Counted from the stretch's first letter, positions 36,378-45,427 are shown. The stretch: DNA of 64,000 nucleotides from Candidatus Delongbacteria bacterium (GCA_041675285.1 JBAYTZ010000010.1:62001-126000); one strand, 5' to 3'. A program made the numbers and translations. The notes: a model not told the origin generated them from the sequence alone.

Positions 36378-37141
36378 GCGCCGGGGAAGGGACCGCGGTG
36401 GACGTGATACGCGCTGGCCTGGCAGGTGGGCAGCAGCACCAGCTCGCTGACCTGCACGTGCGCGGGCCGGCCGGCCACCCAGCCCACGGCCTCGGCCACG
36501 TCGCGGGGCGTCAGCGGCTGGATGTCCTGGTAGACCTGGGCCGCCCGGGCCGCGTCGCCGCGGAAGCGCACCACGGAAAATTCCGTCTCCACCAGCCCGG
36601 GATCGACGCTGCAGACCCGCACGGGCGTGTTGACCAGATCCATCGCCAGGGCGCGGCTGAGGGCCAGCTCGGCGGCCTTGCTGGCGCAGTAGACGGCGCC
36701 GCCGGGATAGGACTGGCGCCCGGCCACGCTGCCCAGGTTGATCACCTGCCCGCGCCCGCGGGCCACCATGCCCGGCACGAAGTGGCGGATCAGCGTCAGC
36801 AGGGCGCGCACGTTGGTGTCCAGCACCTGGTCCCACTCGGCGGGATTCCCGCTCTGGAGCGGATCCACGCCCAGGGCCAGCCCGGCGTTGTTCACCAGCA
36901 GGTCCACCGCGGCCCACTCCGCCGGCAGCCGGTCCGGCAGGGCGGCCAGGGCCGCGCGGTCGGTCAGGTCCAGGGCCAACGGCAGAAAGCGCCGCCCCAG
37001 GGCGCGGATCTCGCCACCCAGACTCTCCAGCCGCTCCGCGCGCCGGGCCAGAGCCACGATGTCCAGGCCTTGTTCGGCCAGCACTCTGCAGATCTCGCGT
37101 CCAATGCCGGCTGAGGCGCCGGTGACCAGGGCGATCGCCAT
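36374..37141 (-). CDS. Short-chain dehydrogenase/reductase (YdfG-like)
   Basis: 255 residues. The start is the ATG of MAIALVTGASAGIG, with GGAG upstream. It has the Rossmann motif TGASAGIG, NNAG in LLVNNAGLAL, catalytic Ser in NLGSVAGR, and the Tyr-Lys pair YCASK. The C-terminal DVAEAVGWVAGRPAHVQVSELVLLPTCQ closely resembles E. coli YdfG, an NADP-dependent 3-hydroxy-acid dehydrogenase. The substrate here is inferred only from similarity. It is coupled to the methyltransferase downstream. Confidence 0.9.
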   Translation of the reverse strand: MAIALVTGASAGIGREICRVLAEQGLDIVALARRAERLESLGGEIRALGRRFLPLALDLTDRAALAALPDRLPAEWAAVDLLVNNAGLALGVDPLQSGNPAEWDQVLDTNVRALLTLIRHFVPGMVARGRGQVINLGSVAGRQSYPGGAVYCASKAAELALSRALAMDLVNTPVRVCSVDPGLVETEFSVVRFRGDAARAAQVYQDIQPLTPRDVAEAVGWVAGRPAHVQVSELVLLPTCQASAYHVHRGPFPGA

Positions 37142-37278
37142 CAGGGTCTCCTTCGTTGCTGAAGACAATGAGGCAAAACCGGCGCCAGCTCCCCAGGACG
37201 GCCACTCCGGCAGGACTCCCATCACCAAACTGGACCCGGGGCGGTCCGCAGGTCCATCCGTGACACAAGCTTCCTCCG

Positions 37279-37311
37279 CTCCACCGCTGTGCCTCCGTGT
37301 CTCTGTGTTGA
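37279..37311 (-). repeat. CTCTGTG-family intergenic repeat
   Basis: CCGCTGTGCCTCCGTGTCTCTGTG-type block in the 242-base gap between the SDR gene and carboxypeptidase Taq, one of several copies in the window. A GTGACACA 8-mer sits 12 bases upstream at 37260. I see no other feature in this gap besides the two ribosome-binding sites. Confidence 0.75.
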
Positions 37312-37383
37312 AACCCCTGAAACCCCAGCCCTCCAGCCCTGCCGATCCTTACCTTGCAGCCCGGCAACACAACGAGGTTCCTC

Positions 37384-38883
37384 ATGGACACGCTCAAGCG
37401 CCTCAAGGCCCGGCTGGCCACCATCAACGATCTGGATTCCGCGCAGGCCCTGCTGGGCTGGGATCAGCACACCTACATGCCCCGGGGCGGCCTGGAACCC
37501 CGCGTGCGCCAGATGGCCACGCTCCAGCGTCTCTCCCACGAGTGGCTGGCTGCGCCGGAGACCTCGGAGCTGGTGAGCGCCCTGGAGGCCCGGCTGGGCG
37601 AGCTGGAGCCCCTGGACGCCCGGCTGGTGGTGGTGACCCGGCGCGACCTGGACCAGGCCCTGCGCCTCCCCGGCGAGCTGGTCCAGCGCAAGTCCGAGGC
37701 CACCGGACGGGCCCTGGACAGCTGGATGATCAACAAACCCCTCAACAATTTCGACGCCTACCGGCCCCACCTGGAGGAGATCTTCGCCATCGTGCGCGAG
37801 GAGGCCGACGCCCTGGGGTATCCCGAGCAGCCCTACGACGCGCTGCTCAACCGCTACGAACCCGGCCTGCTCACCAGCCGCCTGCAGACCATCTTCGCCG
37901 AGCTGGGCGCGGGGCTGGTGCCGCTGGCGCGCCAGCTCTTCGAGCGCGCCGGGCGCGTGGACGACGCCTTCCTCTACCAGGCCTTCGATCCCCAGGCCCA
38001 GTGGGACTTCACCGTGGAGATTCTCGGCGCCATGGGCTACGACTTCGCCCACGGCCGGCAGGACAAGAGCCCGCACCCCTTCACCACGGGCTTCGGCATC
38101 CCCGACGTGCGGGTGACCACGCGCATCCACGAGTGCGATTTCCGCGCCGGCCTGTTCGGCAGCCTGCACGAGGGCGGACACGCCCTCTACGAGCAGAACA
38201 TCAACCCCGCCTTCGACCGCGGACCGCTGGCCCAGGGCAGCAGCCTGGGCATCCACGAGAGCCAGAGCCGCCTGTGGGAGAACCTGGTGGGCCGCTCCCG
38301 GCCCTTCTGGAACCGCTGGTTCGGCGAGGTCAAGCACCGCTTCCCGGCCCAGCTGGAGGGCGTGGGCTTCCAGCGCTTCCACGAGGCCATCAACCGGGTC
38401 AAGCCCAGCCTGATCCGCATCGAGGCCGACGAGGTCACCTACAGCCTGCACATCTTCGTGCGCTTCGAGCTGGAGCTGGAGCTGCTCTCCGGCCGGTTGG
38501 CCGTCCGCGACCTGCCCGAGGCCTGGAACCAAAAGATGCGCGACACCCTGGGCCTCACCCCGCCCACGGTGGCCGAGGGCTGCATGCAGGACATGCACTG
38601 GGCGGACGCCTCCGTCGGCTACTTCCCCACCTACGCCCTGGGCAACCTCTACGGCGTGATGATCTTCAACCAGGCCCGCGCCGAGCTGCCCGACCTGGAC
38701 GAGCAGATCTCCTCCGGCCGGCTGGCTCCGCTGAAGGACTGGCTGACGGACAAGGTCTACCGCCACGGCCGCTCCCTGGACCCGGCGGAGATCCTGCGCC
38801 AGGCCACCGGACGCGAGCTCTCCCCCCAACCCTTCCTGCAGTACGTGCGGGAGAAGTACGGCGAGATCTACGGCCTGGAGTAG
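37384..38883 (+). CDS. M32 metallocarboxypeptidase (Taq family)
   Basis: Zinc carboxypeptidase that removes C-terminal residues. The start is the ATG of MDTLKRLKARLATIND with GAGG upstream; an earlier in-frame ATG (37354) lacks a site. The 499-residue length fits the family. The zinc motif is HEGGH in SLHEGGHALYEQN, with the third ligand in GIHESQSRLWENLVGRS (HESQ). DWQHT-type N-terminal LGWDQHTYMP and the final QYVREKYGEIYG are diagnostic. The protein has no signal peptide, so it is cytosolic. Confidence 0.93.
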   Translation: MDTLKRLKARLATINDLDSAQALLGWDQHTYMPRGGLEPRVRQMATLQRLSHEWLAAPETSELVSALEARLGELEPLDARLVVVTRRDLDQALRLPGELVQRKSEATGRALDSWMINKPLNNFDAYRPHLEEIFAIVREEADALGYPEQPYDALLNRYEPGLLTSRLQTIFAELGAGLVPLARQLFERAGRVDDAFLYQAFDPQAQWDFTVEILGAMGYDFAHGRQDKSPHPFTTGFGIPDVRVTTRIHECDFRAGLFGSLHEGGHALYEQNINPAFDRGPLAQGSSLGIHESQSRLWENLVGRSRPFWNRWFGEVKHRFPAQLEGVGFQRFHEAINRVKPSLIRIEADEVTYSLHIFVRFELELELLSGRLAVRDLPEAWNQKMRDTLGLTPPTVAEGCMQDMHWADASVGYFPTYALGNLYGVMIFNQARAELPDLDEQISSGRLAPLKDWLTDKVYRHGRSLDPAEILRQATGRELSPQPFLQYVREKYGEIYGLE

Positions 38884-38921
38884 CCCGCCCCAACCCCGGG
38901 AGTTTGACGAGCACCATGATG

Positions 38922-38946
38922 GATCAGATTGCCCATCAATCTGATC
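38922..38946. promoter_or_regulatory. 10-bp perfect inverted repeat upstream of ilvE
   Basis: GATCAGATTG, loop CCCAT, CAATCTGATC, then TATCACAC. It lies 39 bases past the taq stop and 165 bases before ilvE. There is no U-run, so it may be a weak terminator or an operator for ilvE. Confidence 0.4.
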
Positions 38947-39111
38947 TATCACACACGACCCGCCGGCCAGTGGCCGCTGGGGAATTCTCCCCGGCGCTGC
39001 TCCACCCCGGGAGGGCCGCCGAATTTTTAACACATTGCCGCTCGCCGCAAGAGTCCCGAAGCGGGGCCGCGGGCTGCCATCCCGGCAGACTTCAGGATAA
39101 AGGAGGACCGC

Positions 39112-40182
39112 ATGGGAGCATTTCCCGTCACCCGGATCGCCACCAGCCGCAGGGACAGCATCGACTACAGCAACCTGCGCTTCGGGGTCTACTTCACGGA
39201 CCACATGTTCGTGATGGACTACAGCGACGGCGCCTGGCACAGCCCGCGCATCGAACCCAACGAGCCGATGGCCATTTCGCCGGCCAACATGACCTTCCAT
39301 TACGGCCAGGCCGTGTTCGAGGGCTTGAAGGCCTTCCGCCAGTCCAACGGCCGGATCGTGCTCTTCCGGCCGGACCGCCACGCCTCCCGCCTGAACCGCT
39401 CCTGCCGCGCCCTCTGCATCCCGGAAATCGCCGAGGACGTGGTGCTGGCCGGTTTGACCCAGCTGATCCGCGAAGAGCGCGACTTCGTGCCCGCCGAGCG
39501 CGGCCACAGCCTCTACGTCCGGCCCTTCGTCATCGCCATGGACAACATCCTGGGCGTGCAGTCCAGCCAGAGCTTCCGCCTGATCGTCCTGCTCAGCCCG
39601 GTGGCCGCCTACTACGCCGAAGGCATGAAGCCCGTCAGCCTGCACGTCGCCCAGCACCACAGCCGCGCCGCCAAGGGCGGTCTGGGCATGGCCAAGACCC
39701 CGGCCAACTACGCCGCCAGCCTGCTGCCGGCCAAGCGCGCCAAGGAGAAGGGCTTCACCCAGGTGCTCTGGCTGGACGCCACGGAGCACAAGTACATCGA
39801 AGAAGTGGGCACCATGAACATCTTCTTCAAGATCAACGGCGAACTCTACACCCCGCCGCTGGATGGCGACACCATCCTCTCGGGCATCACGCGTATGAGC
39901 GTGATCGACCTCTGCCGCTCCTGGGGCACGCCCGTCCACGAGCAGCGGGTGAGCATCCAGCAGCTCTTCGAGGCCTCCCATTCCGGTGAGCTCGAGGAGG
40001 TCTTCGGCACGGGTACGGCCGCGGTGATCAGCCCGGTCGGGGAGATCCAGTACAACAACGAGACGATCCAGATCAACGGCAAGCAGATCGGCCCCATGGC
40101 CCAGAAGCTCTACGACACCATCACGGGCATCCAGTACGGCGAGTTGGCGGATCCCTTCGGCTGGGTCGTCGAGGTCTGCTAA
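39112..40182 (+). CDS. ilvE: Branched-chain amino-acid aminotransferase
   Basis: PLP enzyme for the last step of Leu/Ile/Val synthesis. ATG 39112 follows AAAGGAGGA at good spacing. The 356-residue length and blocks FHYGQAVFEGLKAFR, RPDRHASRLNRS, the PLP lysine (about Lys185) in GMAKTPANYAAS, QVLWLDATEHKYIEEVGTMN and EVFGTGTAAVISPVG place it in the longer, eukaryote/Bacillus-like BCAT subgroup. It stands alone with its own strong ribosome site and terminator. The 228-base leader holds one inverted repeat. Confidence 0.94.
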   Translation: MGAFPVTRIATSRRDSIDYSNLRFGVYFTDHMFVMDYSDGAWHSPRIEPNEPMAISPANMTFHYGQAVFEGLKAFRQSNGRIVLFRPDRHASRLNRSCRALCIPEIAEDVVLAGLTQLIREERDFVPAERGHSLYVRPFVIAMDNILGVQSSQSFRLIVLLSPVAAYYAEGMKPVSLHVAQHHSRAAKGGLGMAKTPANYAASLLPAKRAKEKGFTQVLWLDATEHKYIEEVGTMNIFFKINGELYTPPLDGDTILSGITRMSVIDLCRSWGTPVHEQRVSIQQLFEASHSGELEEVFGTGTAAVISPVGEIQYNNETIQINGKQIGPMAQKLYDTITGIQYGELADPFGWVVEVC

Positions 40183-40203
40183 CCGCGTCTCACAAGGAAC
40201 GAC

Positions 40204-40225
40204 AGGGGGCCGCGGCCCCCTTTTT
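40204..40225 (+). terminator. Rho-independent terminator of ilvE
   Basis: AGGGGGCC, GC, GGCCCCCT stem followed by TTTTT, 22 bases after the ilvE stop. Confidence 0.92.
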
Positions 40226-40274
40226 CACTCTACGGTCATGACCAGGGAGTTCTGGCTTCCAGCCGAACTAAGCT

Positions 40275-40540
40275 CGCTGGCGAATCCTCCGTTGGGATGG
40301 TTCACCCGATCTCTGCTTTCCCAAATCAGGCGGAAGTGGCCGGGCTGGGCGAGGTGAAGCGCGCAGCGCTGAACCAGAACCTGGGTGAAGCCCGAAGGGC
40401 GAACCAACTACGCGGAGACAGGAAGGAGCCGCTGCCGCCAGCGGAAGCCCGCCGGGAGGCGGGCTGACTCTGGCGAGTGAGAAAAAGCGCCTCTTTGGCG
40501 CCACCTTTCTGGCGCCAGCAGAAAGGTGGCAATCGTAGGC
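40275..40540. repeat. Family-B hairpin repeat copy
   Basis: Most of the 526-base gap between ilvE and the YfiR-like gene. It shares GAACCAGAACCTGG, GAACCAACTACGCGG, a GCCCGCCGGGAGGCGGGC stem and a 12-base inverted pair CCACCTTTCTGG...CAGAAAGGTGG (40501-40529) with copies at 10909-11110 and 56580-56790. Nothing in the gap looks coding. Confidence 0.8.
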
Positions 40541-40708
40541 CCCGGCCAGTGCCGGGATGGGCAACGGGCCTGTCCCGATCCGTCGCCAAAGCAGCGATTC
40601 AAGCACGGCTTCCGTTAAAAACCTTTCACTTATTGAACTCCATCCAGCCACTCCTAAACTCCCCCAGTCCCAGGGCCGATATGTTCTCCCGTGAACTTGG
40701 AGGCCCTC

Positions 40709-41203
40709 ATGAGACATATCCTGAAGCTCCTGCCCCTGCTGCTGCTCCCCATTCTGGCGCTGGCGGCCCTGGAAGTCCCCGTCGACCTGCAGGTCTCCAT
40801 CTTGAAAAAGGTGCTCAAGTTCGATTCCACCCTCCCCGACGCCGAACACTGCGCGGTGCTGGTCGTGCACAGCGGCGACGCCAAGACCGCCAACGCCCTG
40901 GCCGGCGCGTTCAAGGGGGCGGGCTTCAAGCCTGTGGTCTGCGAGGTGGGCGCTCTGCCCGGAGCGCTGGCCGGCGCCAAGGTGGCCTACTTCTGTCCGG
41001 GCGCGGAGAGCGCGGCGGGCAAGCTGCCCGGCGGCGTGCTCAGCCTGTGCGGGACGCGCAGCGCCGTGGAACAGAACCGCGTGGCCGTCGGGGTGGGCAT
41101 GGTGGACGCCAAACCCAAGCTGCTGGTCAGCCTGTCGGCCTACACGGCCTGCGGCCACAGCATCGACAGCCAGGTGCTGGGACTGGCCAAGATCATCCGC
41201 TGA
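40709..41203 (+). CDS. YfiR-like (DUF4154) periplasmic protein
   Basis: 164 residues. ATG 40709 has GGAGG upstream and opens a signal peptide (MRHILKLLPLLLLPILALAA). The body matches the YfiR/DUF4154 pattern: VDLQVSILKKVLKFDSTLP, a Rossmann-like AVLVVHSGDAKTANALAGAF, LCGTRSAVEQNRVAVGVGM, and the C-terminal DSQVLGLAKIIR. YfiR of Pseudomonas restrains the diguanylate cyclase YfiN (TpbB) from the periplasm. Here the next gene is a chemoreceptor with a CHASE8-like sensor, the domain that YfiR contacts in YfiN. The pair is likely cotranscribed (73-base gap, no terminator). Only one or two Cys are visible after the signal. Confidence 0.8.
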   Translation: MRHILKLLPLLLLPILALAALEVPVDLQVSILKKVLKFDSTLPDAEHCAVLVVHSGDAKTANALAGAFKGAGFKPVVCEVGALPGALAGAKVAYFCPGAESAAGKLPGGVLSLCGTRSAVEQNRVAVGVGMVDAKPKLLVSLSAYTACGHSIDSQVLGLAKIIR

Positions 41204-41276
41204 TCGTCCAGCCGCGTTGGGAAACAGCGGCCCGGAGCACCGGCGCTCGCCGGCCCGGGCTTGAGGGAAGGGTTTG

Positions 41277-43001
41277 ATGATGACGTTGCTCCTCCGTTTG
41301 ATGAGCCGGAATTTCGACGACCTGCGCATCCGCCAGAAGCTGTTCCGGATCAACCTGTTGCTCCTGGGCATGACGGCCGTCTTCATGGTGGTCTTCTTTC
41401 CGGCCGTGCAGCGCTGGCAGTTGGAGAAACAGGCCCACGGCCAGCTGGAGATCGTCACGCGCATGCTGGCCCAGGGCGTGGAAACGGGCCTGGTCTTCGG
41501 GGACAGCAGCGCCGTGATGGAGCGGCTGGGCAGCCTCGAAGCCGCCGAGTCCATCCACGCCACGGCGGTCTTCCAGGCGGACGGCACGCCCTTCGCCGTG
41601 TACAAGCGGGCGGGCGACGACTTCGACCCCAGCGCCCTGCGGGGCGCCCTGGATGCGCCGCTGAGTCCCGCGGAACCCTTCGTGGTGCTGGAGCGGCCCG
41701 GCCACAACATCTCGGTGATGGCCCTGTTCAGCGAGGGCCAGCCCCTGGGCCGCGTGGTGCTCGAGCAGTCCAGCGAGGACATGGCCCGGGACATCCTGCT
41801 GCTCCGGGCGGTCACGCTCTTCGTGGCCCTCTGCGGGATGACCGTGGGCATGCTCCTGTTCGCGCTGATCATCCGGCGCATCGTCCGGCCGCTGCAGGAG
41901 CTGGATGCCGCGGCGCGCCGCGTGGTGGAGGGGGATTTCAGCGTGGAGGCCCAGGTCCAAAGCCGGGACGAGATCGGCCAGCTGGCGGAGACCTTCAACC
42001 TCATGCTGGGCAAGATCCGCGGTTCCATGCAAAGCCTGGAGGAGCAGCAGGCCTACCTCAACCGCAGCGTGGAGGTCCTGCTGGGTGCCATGCAGCGCTT
42101 CGCCGAGGGCGACCTGACGCAGCACCTGCAGGCCGAGCGCGAGGACGCCATCGGCCGCTTGACCCAGGGCTTCAACACCACGGTGGGCAGGCTGCGCGAA
42201 TTGATGAAGGGGCTGGCCGGCGACGGGGAGACCCTGGCTGGCGCGGCCACGGATCTGACCCGGGTTTCGACCAAGATGCTGGGGGAGGCGCGGGCCAGCG
42301 CCCAGCGGGCCGGCCAGATGGCCGGACAGACCCAAATGGTGGACCAGCACATCCAGAGCGTGGCCACGGCCACCGAGGAGATGGGCGCCTCCATCAACGA
42401 AATCGCCCGCAGCTCCACGGACGCGGCCAACACGGCCGCCAGCGCCGTCCAGCTGGCCGACCAGGCCAACGTCACCGTGGACAAGCTGGGCGAGAGCAGC
42501 CGCGAGATCGGCGAGGTAGTGAAGGTGATCACCTCCATCGCCGAGCAGACCAACCTGCTGGCCTTGAACGCGACCATCGAGGCCGCCCGGGCCGGCGACG
42601 CGGGCCGGGGCTTCGCCGTGGTGGCCAACGAGGTGAAGGAACTGGCCAAGGAGACCGCCCGGGCCACGGAGGCCATCGGCTCGCGCATCGCCGTGATCCA
42701 GCAGGACACGGCCCAGGCGGTGGCGGCCATCGCCCGCATCAACGAGGCCATCACGCGGGTGAGTTCGATCCAGACCACCATCGCCGGCGCGGTGGAGGAA
42801 CAGGCCGTGACCACCTCGGAGATCAACCAAAGCCTGACCAGCGCGGCGGACGGCTCGCGCTCCATCGCCACCGGCGTGGACGTGGTGGTCCAGGGGGCCG
42901 AGGGCACCACGGCGGGCGCCCAGGAACTGCAGGACGCGGCCACGCGCCTGGGCCGGATCTCGGCGGGCCTGACGGAGGCCGTCCGGCGCTTCCGGATCTG
43001 A
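41277..43001 (+). CDS. CHASE8-like chemoreceptor (methyl-accepting protein)
   Basis: 574 residues. The start is ATG 41277 (or 41280) after GAGGGAAGG. It has a first membrane helix (about 20-40), a periplasmic CHASE8-like sensor (about 45-165: MLAQGVETGLVFGDSSAVME, TAVFQADGTPFAVYKRAG), and a second helix (LFVALCGMTVGMLLFALII). Two HAMP-like segments follow, then an MCP signalling domain with the hairpin tip EQTNLLALNATIEAARAGDAGRGFAVVANEVKELA (quoted in part: ALNATIEAARAG). It lacks an obvious CheR-tethering pentapeptide. Pairing with the YfiR-like gene suggests a periplasmic signal feeding a chemosensory array. Confidence 0.88.
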   Translation: MMTLLLRLMSRNFDDLRIRQKLFRINLLLLGMTAVFMVVFFPAVQRWQLEKQAHGQLEIVTRMLAQGVETGLVFGDSSAVMERLGSLEAAESIHATAVFQADGTPFAVYKRAGDDFDPSALRGALDAPLSPAEPFVVLERPGHNISVMALFSEGQPLGRVVLEQSSEDMARDILLLRAVTLFVALCGMTVGMLLFALIIRRIVRPLQELDAAARRVVEGDFSVEAQVQSRDEIGQLAETFNLMLGKIRGSMQSLEEQQAYLNRSVEVLLGAMQRFAEGDLTQHLQAEREDAIGRLTQGFNTTVGRLRELMKGLAGDGETLAGAATDLTRVSTKMLGEARASAQRAGQMAGQTQMVDQHIQSVATATEEMGASINEIARSSTDAANTAASAVQLADQANVTVDKLGESSREIGEVVKVITSIAEQTNLLALNATIEAARAGDAGRGFAVVANEVKELAKETARATEAIGSRIAVIQQDTAQAVAAIARINEAITRVSSIQTTIAGAVEEQAVTTSEINQSLTSAADGSRSIATGVDVVVQGAEGTTAGAQELQDAATRLGRISAGLTEAVRRFRI

Positions 43002-43029
43002 GCGCTCCGCCAACATTCGAGGCAGTCGG

Positions 43030-43066
43030 CGCCCGGCCGCTCCCCTGGGGAGTCACAGGCCGGGCG
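43030..43066. terminator. Bidirectional hairpin terminator
   Basis: CGCCCGGCC (43030-43038) pairs with GGCCGGGCG (43058-43066) around an inner CTCCCC/GGGGAG stem, followed by TCTTTAT on the plus strand. It lies between the chemoreceptor and convergent ltaE. Confidence 0.75.
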
Positions 43067-43074
43067 TCTTTATG

Positions 43075-44091
43075 TCAGCCCAGCCGGGCCTCCAGCTGGA
43101 AGCCGATGTCCGGTGGCAGGTCGTGGTGGGTGACCAACCGGATCCGCGTCTCCCCCAGCGCCAGGGCGCGGACGCCGCGTCGCTCCCACTCCGCCAGCAG
43201 GTGTTTCGTCAGCGCGGGCTCGCCCGTGTGCAACAGCACCATGTTGCTCTCGGGCTCCTGCACGACGACGGATTCGTCCAGCAGGCAGCGCAGGGTCAGG
43301 GCCACCTGGCGCGCCCGCTCGTGGTCCTCGGCCAGACGCGGCAGCCAGTGGTCCAGCGCGTAGAGTCCCGCCGCGGCCAGCACGCCGGCCTGGCGCATGC
43401 CGCCGCCCAGCATCTTGCGCAGCCGCCGGGCCCCGTCGATCCGCTCCCGGTCCCCCACCAGCAGGCTGCCCACCGGGCAGCCCAGGCCTTTGGCAAGGCT
43501 GCAGCTGAGAGTGTCCGCCAGCGCGCCGTACTCGCTCAGCGCCAGGTTCGCGGCCACGGCCGCGTTCCAGATCCGCGCCCCGTCCAGGTGCAGGGCCAGG
43601 CCGCGCTCCCGACAGATGCCCCGCAGGCGGGTCAGCACGTCCACAGGCACCACGCGGCCGCCGGCCAGGTTGGCCGTGTTCTCCACGATGGCCAGCCGGG
43701 TGCGGGGAAAGTGCACGTTGTCCGCGCGGATGGCCCCGTCCAGCGCCTCCGGCGTGAGCCAGCCCTCCGGACAATCCACCACCCACGGCAGCACGTTCAT
43801 CAACGCGGACATGCCACCCGCCTCGTGGAAGAAGGTGTGGGTGCGCCGCTCCAGCACGGCCTCCTCGCCGCGGGCGCAGTGCAGGCCCACGGCGATCAGG
43901 TTGGACATGGTGCCGCTGGGCGTGAGCAGGGCCGCCTCGTGCCCGAACAGCGCGGCCACCCGCTCCTCCAGCCGGCGGACGGTGGGGTCCTCGCCGAAGA
44001 CGTCGTCGCCCACCTCGGCGGCGGCCATGGCGCGCCGCATGCCCTCATCCGGCCGGGTCAGCGTGTCCGAGCGGAAGTCCAGTGTCTCCAT
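43075..44091 (-). CDS. ltaE: Low-specificity threonine aldolase
   Basis: PLP enzyme cleaving threonine to glycine and acetaldehyde. 338 residues; ATG with AAGGAGA upstream. Family blocks are FRSDTLTRPDEGMRRAM, GDDVFGEDPTVRRLEE, PSGTMSNLIAV, the PLP Lys in SCSLAKGLGCPVGS, LHLDGARIWNAAVA and RKMLGGGMRQAGVLAAAG. It could supply glycine for the glycine cleavage system elsewhere in the window. It is the last gene of a minus-strand group bcp-mutM-ltaE with gaps of 7 and 45 bases. Confidence 0.93.
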   Translation of the reverse strand: METLDFRSDTLTRPDEGMRRAMAAAEVGDDVFGEDPTVRRLEERVAALFGHEAALLTPSGTMSNLIAVGLHCARGEEAVLERRTHTFFHEAGGMSALMNVLPWVVDCPEGWLTPEALDGAIRADNVHFPRTRLAIVENTANLAGGRVVPVDVLTRLRGICRERGLALHLDGARIWNAAVAANLALSEYGALADTLSCSLAKGLGCPVGSLLVGDRERIDGARRLRKMLGGGMRQAGVLAAAGLYALDHWLPRLAEDHERARQVALTLRCLLDESVVVQEPESNMVLLHTGEPALTKHLLAEWERRGVRALALGETRIRLVTHHDLPPDIGFQLEARLG

Positions 44092-44136
44092 CCGTTTCTC
44101 CTTGACCGGCCGGGCCGCGCCCGGCGCTGAACCAGG

Positions 44137-44946
44137 CTATTCCTGGCAGCCCGGGCACCACCAGCTGCCGCGCTGGGCCTGGGTCTCGCGTTGCACCACG
44201 GCGCCGCAGCGCGGGCAGGCCGCCCCGGCGCGGCCGTAGACCTGCAGCATCCGGCCGAAGGAGCCCTCCAGCCCGCGGCTGTCCTGGAAGTCCGAGAAGG
44301 TGGTGCCGCAGTTCTCGATGGCCAGGCGCAGGATGCGCCGCATCTCCCGGTGCAGGAGCCGCCACTGCGCCGGCTCCAGGCTGCCCGCCGCGCGCCAGGG
44401 CGAGAGGCGGCAGGCGTGCAGGATCTCGCAGACGTAGATGTTGCCCAGCCCGCAGACGCGCTTTTGGTCCAGCAGCCAGCTCTTGAGCGGGGCGCGGGCC
44501 GCGCGGGCCAGCTCCGCCAGGGCGGTGGGCGTGCAGGCGGGGTCGAAGGGATCCAGCCCCGGCGGGGCCAGTTCGGCGGGCCGGGTAAGCCAATCCACCG
44601 TGCCGAAGCGGCGCGTGTCCGCGAACAGCAGCCGGCCCCGGTCCAGCTCCAGGCAGAGGCGGGCGGGAGCGGGCTCGGCTGCGCCCTCCTCCACCAGCAG
44701 CAGGCGTCCGGTCATGCGCAGGTGCACGGCCAGCCAGCCCCGGACGGACCCTTCGTCCTCCAGCGGCAGGATCACGCGCTTGCCACTGCGCCGGATCCGC
44801 CCCAACCGGGCGCCGCCCAGGCTGCCGGCCAAGGACTCCAGGTGGGCCAGCTTGGGGTCCCGCACCTGCAGGCCGCGCAGGATCCGGCCGGGCAGGACCC
44901 GGTCCAGCTGTCGCGCGACGGTCTCGACTTCGGGCAACTCGGGCAC
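44137..44946 (-). CDS. mutM: Formamidopyrimidine-DNA glycosylase (Fpg/MutM)
   Basis: Base-excision repair enzyme for 8-oxoguanine. The start is GTG, giving the obligatory N-terminal MPELPEVETVARQL in which Pro2 is the catalytic nucleophile and Glu3 assists. The 269-residue protein has the H2TH region (LLDQKRVCGLGNIYVCEIL) and a zinc finger ending CPRCG and CPGCQE. All key residues are present. It follows bcp by seven bases, an oxidative-damage pairing. Confidence 0.95.
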   Translation of the reverse strand: MPELPEVETVARQLDRVLPGRILRGLQVRDPKLAHLESLAGSLGGARLGRIRRSGKRVILPLEDEGSVRGWLAVHLRMTGRLLLVEEGAAEPAPARLCLELDRGRLLFADTRRFGTVDWLTRPAELAPPGLDPFDPACTPTALAELARAARAPLKSWLLDQKRVCGLGNIYVCEILHACRLSPWRAAGSLEPAQWRLLHREMRRILRLAIENCGTTFSDFQDSRGLEGSFGRMLQVYGRAGAACPRCGAVVQRETQAQRGSWWCPGCQE

Positions 44947-44953
44947 GGCGACC

Positions 44954-45427
44954 TCAGCGGCCCAGCCGGGCGCGCAGGCTGGCCAGCACGGCCTCGGCGT
45001 GGCCCTTGACCTTGACGTCCGTCCAGACCTCGGCCAGCCGGCCCGCGGGGTCCACCAGCCACGTGCTGCGCTTGACGCCCTGGTACTCGCGTCCCATGAA
45101 CTTCTTCAGGCCCCAGGCGCCCCAGGGCTCCAGCAGGACGTGCTCCGGGTCGCTGAGCAAACGCAGCCCCAGGCCCTGCCCGTCGATGAACTTGCGGTGG
45201 CTGGCGGGCTTGTCCGGACTGACGCCCACGACCTCGGCCCCCAGGGCCCGGAACTCCTCCAGCAGGCCGCTGAAGTCCCGCGCCTCCTGCGTACAGCCGG
45301 GGGTGTTGTCCTTGGGGTAGGCGTAGCAGACCCACCAGCGGCCGCGAAAGTCCTCCGGCCGCAGCGGCAGCTGACCTTCGTCCTCCAGCAGGAATCCAGG
45401 CACGGGTTCACCGGGCGTCAAGGCCAT
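44954..45427 (-). CDS. bcp: Thiol peroxidase, Bcp/PrxQ family
   Basis: Reduces hydroperoxides. The start is the ATG of MALTPGEPVPGF with GGAAGGGAAA upstream. The 157-residue protein has YPKDNTPGCTQEA with the peroxidatic Cys. The resolving Cys found five residues later in many Bcp proteins is absent (ARDF occupies the position). The only other Cys is in WWVCYAY, so it probably works as a 1-Cys enzyme or with an external thiol. VVGVSPDKPASHRKFI and RSTWLVDPAGR are typical. Confidence 0.92.
   Translation of the reverse strand: MALTPGEPVPGFLLEDEGQLPLRPEDFRGRWWVCYAYPKDNTPGCTQEARDFSGLLEEFRALGAEVVGVSPDKPASHRKFIDGQGLGLRLLSDPEHVLLEPWGAWGLKKFMGREYQGVKRSTWLVDPAGRLAEVWTDVKVKGHAEAVLASLRARLGR

Noticed and set aside
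36738..39989. 1083-codon open frame on plus strand
   Set aside because: Covers the SDR gene antisense and runs out of frame through taq and ilvE, both of which have clear domains.
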